Part shown: positions 60,645 through 64,000 of the stretch, piece by piece | Layout of the letters: each line of letters starts with the position of its first letter | Position numbering within the stretch: the first letter of the stretch is position 1 | Source of the DNA: Steromphala cineraria | Lineage: Eukaryota; Mollusca; Gastropoda; Trochida; Trochidae | NCBI GenBank assembly: GCA_916613615.1 | Contig: OU744732.1 | Coordinates: forward strand, 30,824,673 to 30,888,672 | DNA length: 64,000 bases | Direction of reading: 5' to 3' | Notes under the pieces: generated by a model | The model's database searches: none | What the model saw: the letters and a program-made list of their open reading frames with translations, nothing else | What the model was told of the DNA's origin: nothing | Translations under genes and position numbers: made by a program

Positions 60645-60902
60645 GTGCAGTGAATTAAAACGCTGTAAACCACAAATAGGAAACAAAATAGTGAACCCTA
60701 ATAGTTATGTTGTCCACACAGGAAATTGAAAATAATCGTTATTTAAAAGGATACATGATATAGATAACAATACCTATCCCCTATACAATTGCAATAGGCT
60801 AAAGGACGGACAGCCGCCATAATTTCCTGTGGGTTTGCAGTGAATTAAAACGTTGTAAACAATGAAAGGTAAATGAATAGAGGACACCCCTTAAGTTGTT
60901 GG
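60645..60902 (+). repeat. Diverged local duplication around GCAGTGAATTAAAACG
   Basis: GCAGTGAATTAAAACGCTGT (about 60647) and GCAGTGAATTAAAACGTTGT (about 60837) start two loosely similar stretches 190 bp apart. Confidence 0.5.
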
Positions 60903-62330
60903 AGCCGTTGATTGAAACAAATATTATCAATGATGTGATTTTATAAATTATCGGGAAGTAGAGAGCGTTGCAGAAAAGTAAAAATCTTTGTGTTTATCCG
61001 TTTTCTTGCAGTGACAAATAAAGCTGTAATGTCGAAAAACTATTTATAGTTTCTACTTTGTGTTATTTGGTAATTTTCAAGTACATTGAACGTGTGATTT
61101 TTGCATACATGTAAAAGAGTTTTGTTTGTATATTCATTTCCTAATATTTTAAATTGTTTTCTCATTGAATTTTGAAATCATTTCTAAAGTGAATTCATAA
61201 AGTATCACTTATTAAGGTATTTTTCCCAACTATGTGGTAATGTTTTTGCTGACTTCATCAAACATCTTGATTTATTTCGATGTTTATTGAATTGGTGTTA
61301 TTAATATGATTTTCAGCTTTAGATTTAAATCATTAATGAAAACATCCAATTTCTTCACTTTCAAGTAAATGAATAACGATTATAAAAATATTCGGGATTG
61401 TACCATTTGATTACAAAATAATTCATAGGACGATTATTTCAGTTCACAAATCTCACGAGACGGATTTCAAATCATTCCACTTGCTTTCCCTCAGTGAAAT
61501 GTTGAGAATTTGATCTAAACTTCGCCTTGGGTGTGAACTGCTAAGAGACACACAGTTTTCAATCTTCGTCTCTCGTTTCAAAAGTGCTTTTGATTTCTTT
61601 CATGTTAATAATCAACAAAGGTCACCGTTTCAAGTTTTCAATCCAATCAAATTAAACTCCCACTGAAATTCAAATGTTTATGTCAGCTATCTCCCTTAAT
61701 ACTGATGTTGTGAAGAATATAATTTCAATGAAGGCGACATATTAATGTGAATAATCTGTTCTTCCCAAAAAATAATGTTTCTATTTGACATTTCAATATT
61801 TTGCCATTTCATCTTATTTCCGATTTCATTTTAATTGAATCAAATTGCTCCTTAGGGGTTGAAAATCACGAATGGTGCATAACTAATTATGTAAACTAAA
61901 TAATGTTACTTGATGAATCAAAAAAGAGTTTTATTAAACCCGAATCATCTTTGAGAGTTTTTTTTAGATGTTTTAAATATGCTAATGAATAGAAAAATGC
62001 CAAATATTTCATATGTGTCATGTCACATCCTGTGTCATGACACTATCCTGTGCATTTGTCAATCAGATGAACAAAATAGGGGGAGTTTGTATACCTACAA
62101 TAAAAAGGTAAAACGAGGTTGGTAAACAAATATTTTATGCATAGCTTTAATCGATAGGTTATAAGAGTTCAAGTATTCTTAGATGATATTGAGCTTTCCA
62201 TAAAAATGCATTGAAGTTAGGGGCGCATCGGGAAGCATAGTTTAGCCGTTAAGAAGTTTAGGTTATTTACGATTGATTTGTAAAAGAAAAAATGGTATAT
62301 TGTAAACATTAATATAAGCCTTGAATATCC
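60903..62330. other. No gene recognised
   Basis: AT-rich, with nothing identifiable before the MITE at 62335. Confidence 0.5.
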
Positions 62331-62334
62331 TTAA

Positions 62335-62688
62335 AGGGGCAGTAGCACGTTTTAGGGGGAATATTAGGTAATGTCAGGAAAATGAAAATTGATGGTTCCA
62401 ATTGAAAAACAATGTATCGAAACTAAATGGAGCAGTAATAATTCAAATATATACCGTAACGTGTAGCCATGCGATTCATTTTTCTTACACAAAATGAATT
62501 AAAGGTGTTCAAAAAAAATGGCCGCCAATGGATTTTATGTGAATCTTCATACTTTGTCCTTTGACTATGGATGATTGGCTTATGTAATGAGATTGTTGAC
62601 ACTGTCAAAATAATACATTTAGCATTAACTTACAATTATCAGTGAAAAAATAGAATATAAAATTATCAAAAAACGTGTTACTGCCCCT
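62335..62688 (-). mobile_element. TTAA-flanked MITE, copy 9 (reverse)
   Basis: 354 bp, complete, TTAA at 62331-62334 and 62689-62692. Far from the 23-47 kb cluster. Confidence 0.9.
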
Positions 62689-63124
62689 TTAAGTGTCGAT
62701 ATAAAAAATTCGAACTGTCTTGATTGACAGGACACATTTATATTTTGTGTAATTATATTACGACGCTTTATTACAGATTTTGTTATTTATTCGACATGAT
62801 AAATTCTTGCTTAATCGTGTCATTGAAATCAGATTTCGTTTAAAAAGAATCTTTCGATTTATTGCATGCGACAAAAATAAATTTGAACTTTTATACTTTT
62901 ATAACATGAAATATGAACTGAAACCTTATTTAAGATAAAATACATTTTGAATTTTCTAACATTGTTATGTCAACTCGCACTTGTATGAAACTTTATGATT
63001 AAATGGTAAGTACATCTATCTCGAATACAGGTTAGGTACCTACAGAAAGGTTGGGTTCGTTTTGTAGAATAGCATTCACTCAAGGTAAAAAAATGGCTTT
63101 TGCTGGTAGCATATTGCTTATAAG

Positions 63125-63215
63125 CGTTCGAGTTCATCCTAAGGTTCGAGGTTCGAATCCGTTTTTCTTAAAACCTTTTCTCGCAAACGCTCTACCAGGT
63201 GAGCTAAAATGTTAT
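63125..63215 (-). repeat. tRNA-like relic (tRNA pseudogene or SINE head)
   Basis: On the minus strand, TAGCTCACCTGGTAGAGCG is a good box A and GATTCGAACCTCG, about 50 bases on, a fair box B. The arms do not fold into a sound acceptor or T stem, and the T-loop is a few bases too far. I take it as a decayed tRNA or tRNA-derived repeat and not a working tRNA gene. Confidence 0.45.
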
Positions 63216-63399
63216 TCGACTGGTCAAAGACAGAAAGTTCACCTTAAATGAAATGTGCCGTATTCCTACATTCATTATCTATTTTAGAAATGTATGTTGA
63301 AATCATACCAACACGTAAGACAAAATGTGATAGTCGTATGCATATTGGTTACAATTAACATACTTGGCTTGGCTTTCCACTAAAATGATGTTTACAATC

Positions 63400-63665
63400 C
63401 AGTCTAAGTAAACCTAGCCTCAATAGTATCCGTTTCACTCCTATACTGAGTCTAGAAAGGCTTAGTAGAGAGTCGTTTCAGTCAACGTATCGAATTGACC
63501 AATCAGAACTCATCTTACCAAGCCGCAATTGTGTGCCTTCGCACGTATAACGTTGGATGGTCATAGGTCCCAGAAAGGTCGGCTGACGCGACCCTCTATT
63601 AGGCGTTTCTAGACTCAGTATAGCAGTGAAACGGATAATATTGAGGCTAGGTTTACTTAGACTCC
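63400..63665. mobile_element. Fold-back MITE, about 266 bp with 75-bp inverted arms
   Basis: The arm AGTCTAAGTAAACCTAGCCT with GTATCCGTTTCACTCCTATA is answered by its complement at 63583-63663. TACAATC flanks both sides (63393-63399 and 63666-63672), a likely 7- to 8-bp target duplication. It carries no transposase, and the 73-codon frame across it is an artefact. Confidence 0.75.
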
Positions 63666-63672
63666 TACAATC

Positions 63673-64000
63673 AAACCACAATGAAATTAATATAAACAAT
63701 TAAGCTGACCTTATCGGTTCTTCTTAGAACATGGTTACAACGACAAGGAATGTGTTATTTGTAGCGTAGTATGTCACTGCCCTGTTGTAAATGTGATTAA
63801 GAAAATTTAAAGATTGAAATGCTATGTTTATTCATAATTGCCAGTGCACTTGTGAAAAAAAAAATTTGCCAAGCATCTCTCCAAGTTCTGAAAAAGTTCT
63901 CTCCAAGGATAGATCTAATTGAGACACAGTTGGTTTTAAGATTTTGCCATTATACTCTTTGAGGACTTCACGTCTATAAGTATGCCCGTCACAGCCAACA
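63673..64000. other. No gene recognised
   Basis: Nothing identifiable to the end of the window. Confidence 0.5.

Noticed and set aside
63125..63215. Functional tRNA gene
   Set aside because: Boxes A and B are recognisable but the acceptor and T stems do not pair and box spacing is off.

Overview
This 64-kb window is AT-rich eukaryotic DNA dominated by repeats, from an invertebrate and most likely a mollusc or other lophotrochozoan. The evidence for this is indirect. It has tRNA-headed SINEs ending in a GGCGTTAAAC-type 3' motif, SINE-tail pieces with ACGTTAAACTCCAAC, short AAGGGAGATAAC-like words, a tyrosine-recombinase retrotransposon, CR1/L2-like LINE relics and many short inverted-repeat elements. 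I found no complete host protein-coding gene. Most open frames lie inside repeats or have chance length for this base composition. One unassigned frame (37199-37465) has a coding-like codon pattern.

Layout. Bases 1-12340 hold a segmental duplication of about 2.7 kb. Copy A (448-2566 plus 7158-7690) is split by a 4591-bp retrotransposon, and copy B (about 9710-12340) keeps the empty site. A block at 1-445 recurs inverted at 9100-9523. A module of about 220-330 bp (family R) occurs five times here and once, inverted, at 51.1 kb. Bases 12340-18000 carry small insertions, hairpins and a cluster of six perfect TGACGTCA sites. Bases 18000-49740 form an old, diverged tandem array of four units of about 6-12 kb, sharing sequence blocks in the same order. 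This array is peppered with a roughly 355-bp TTAA-flanked MITE, two SINE or inverted-repeat elements and a dead LINE. Bases 49740-64000 are mostly unique-looking non-coding DNA with scattered inverted-repeat elements, a LINE tail and a tRNA-like relic.

The only recognisable gene set is the Ngaro/PAT-type retrotransposon on the minus strand (2567-7157): gag with CCCH and CCHH fingers, reverse transcriptase, RNase H and a tyrosine recombinase with all catalytic residues. It is bounded by split direct repeats in the order A-ORFs-B-A-B. The reverse transcriptase is broken by one frameshift and one in-frame stop, and gag by one frame change. Yet its two 151-bp A repeats are identical by eye, so it looks like a young copy that either was mobilised in trans or decayed very recently.
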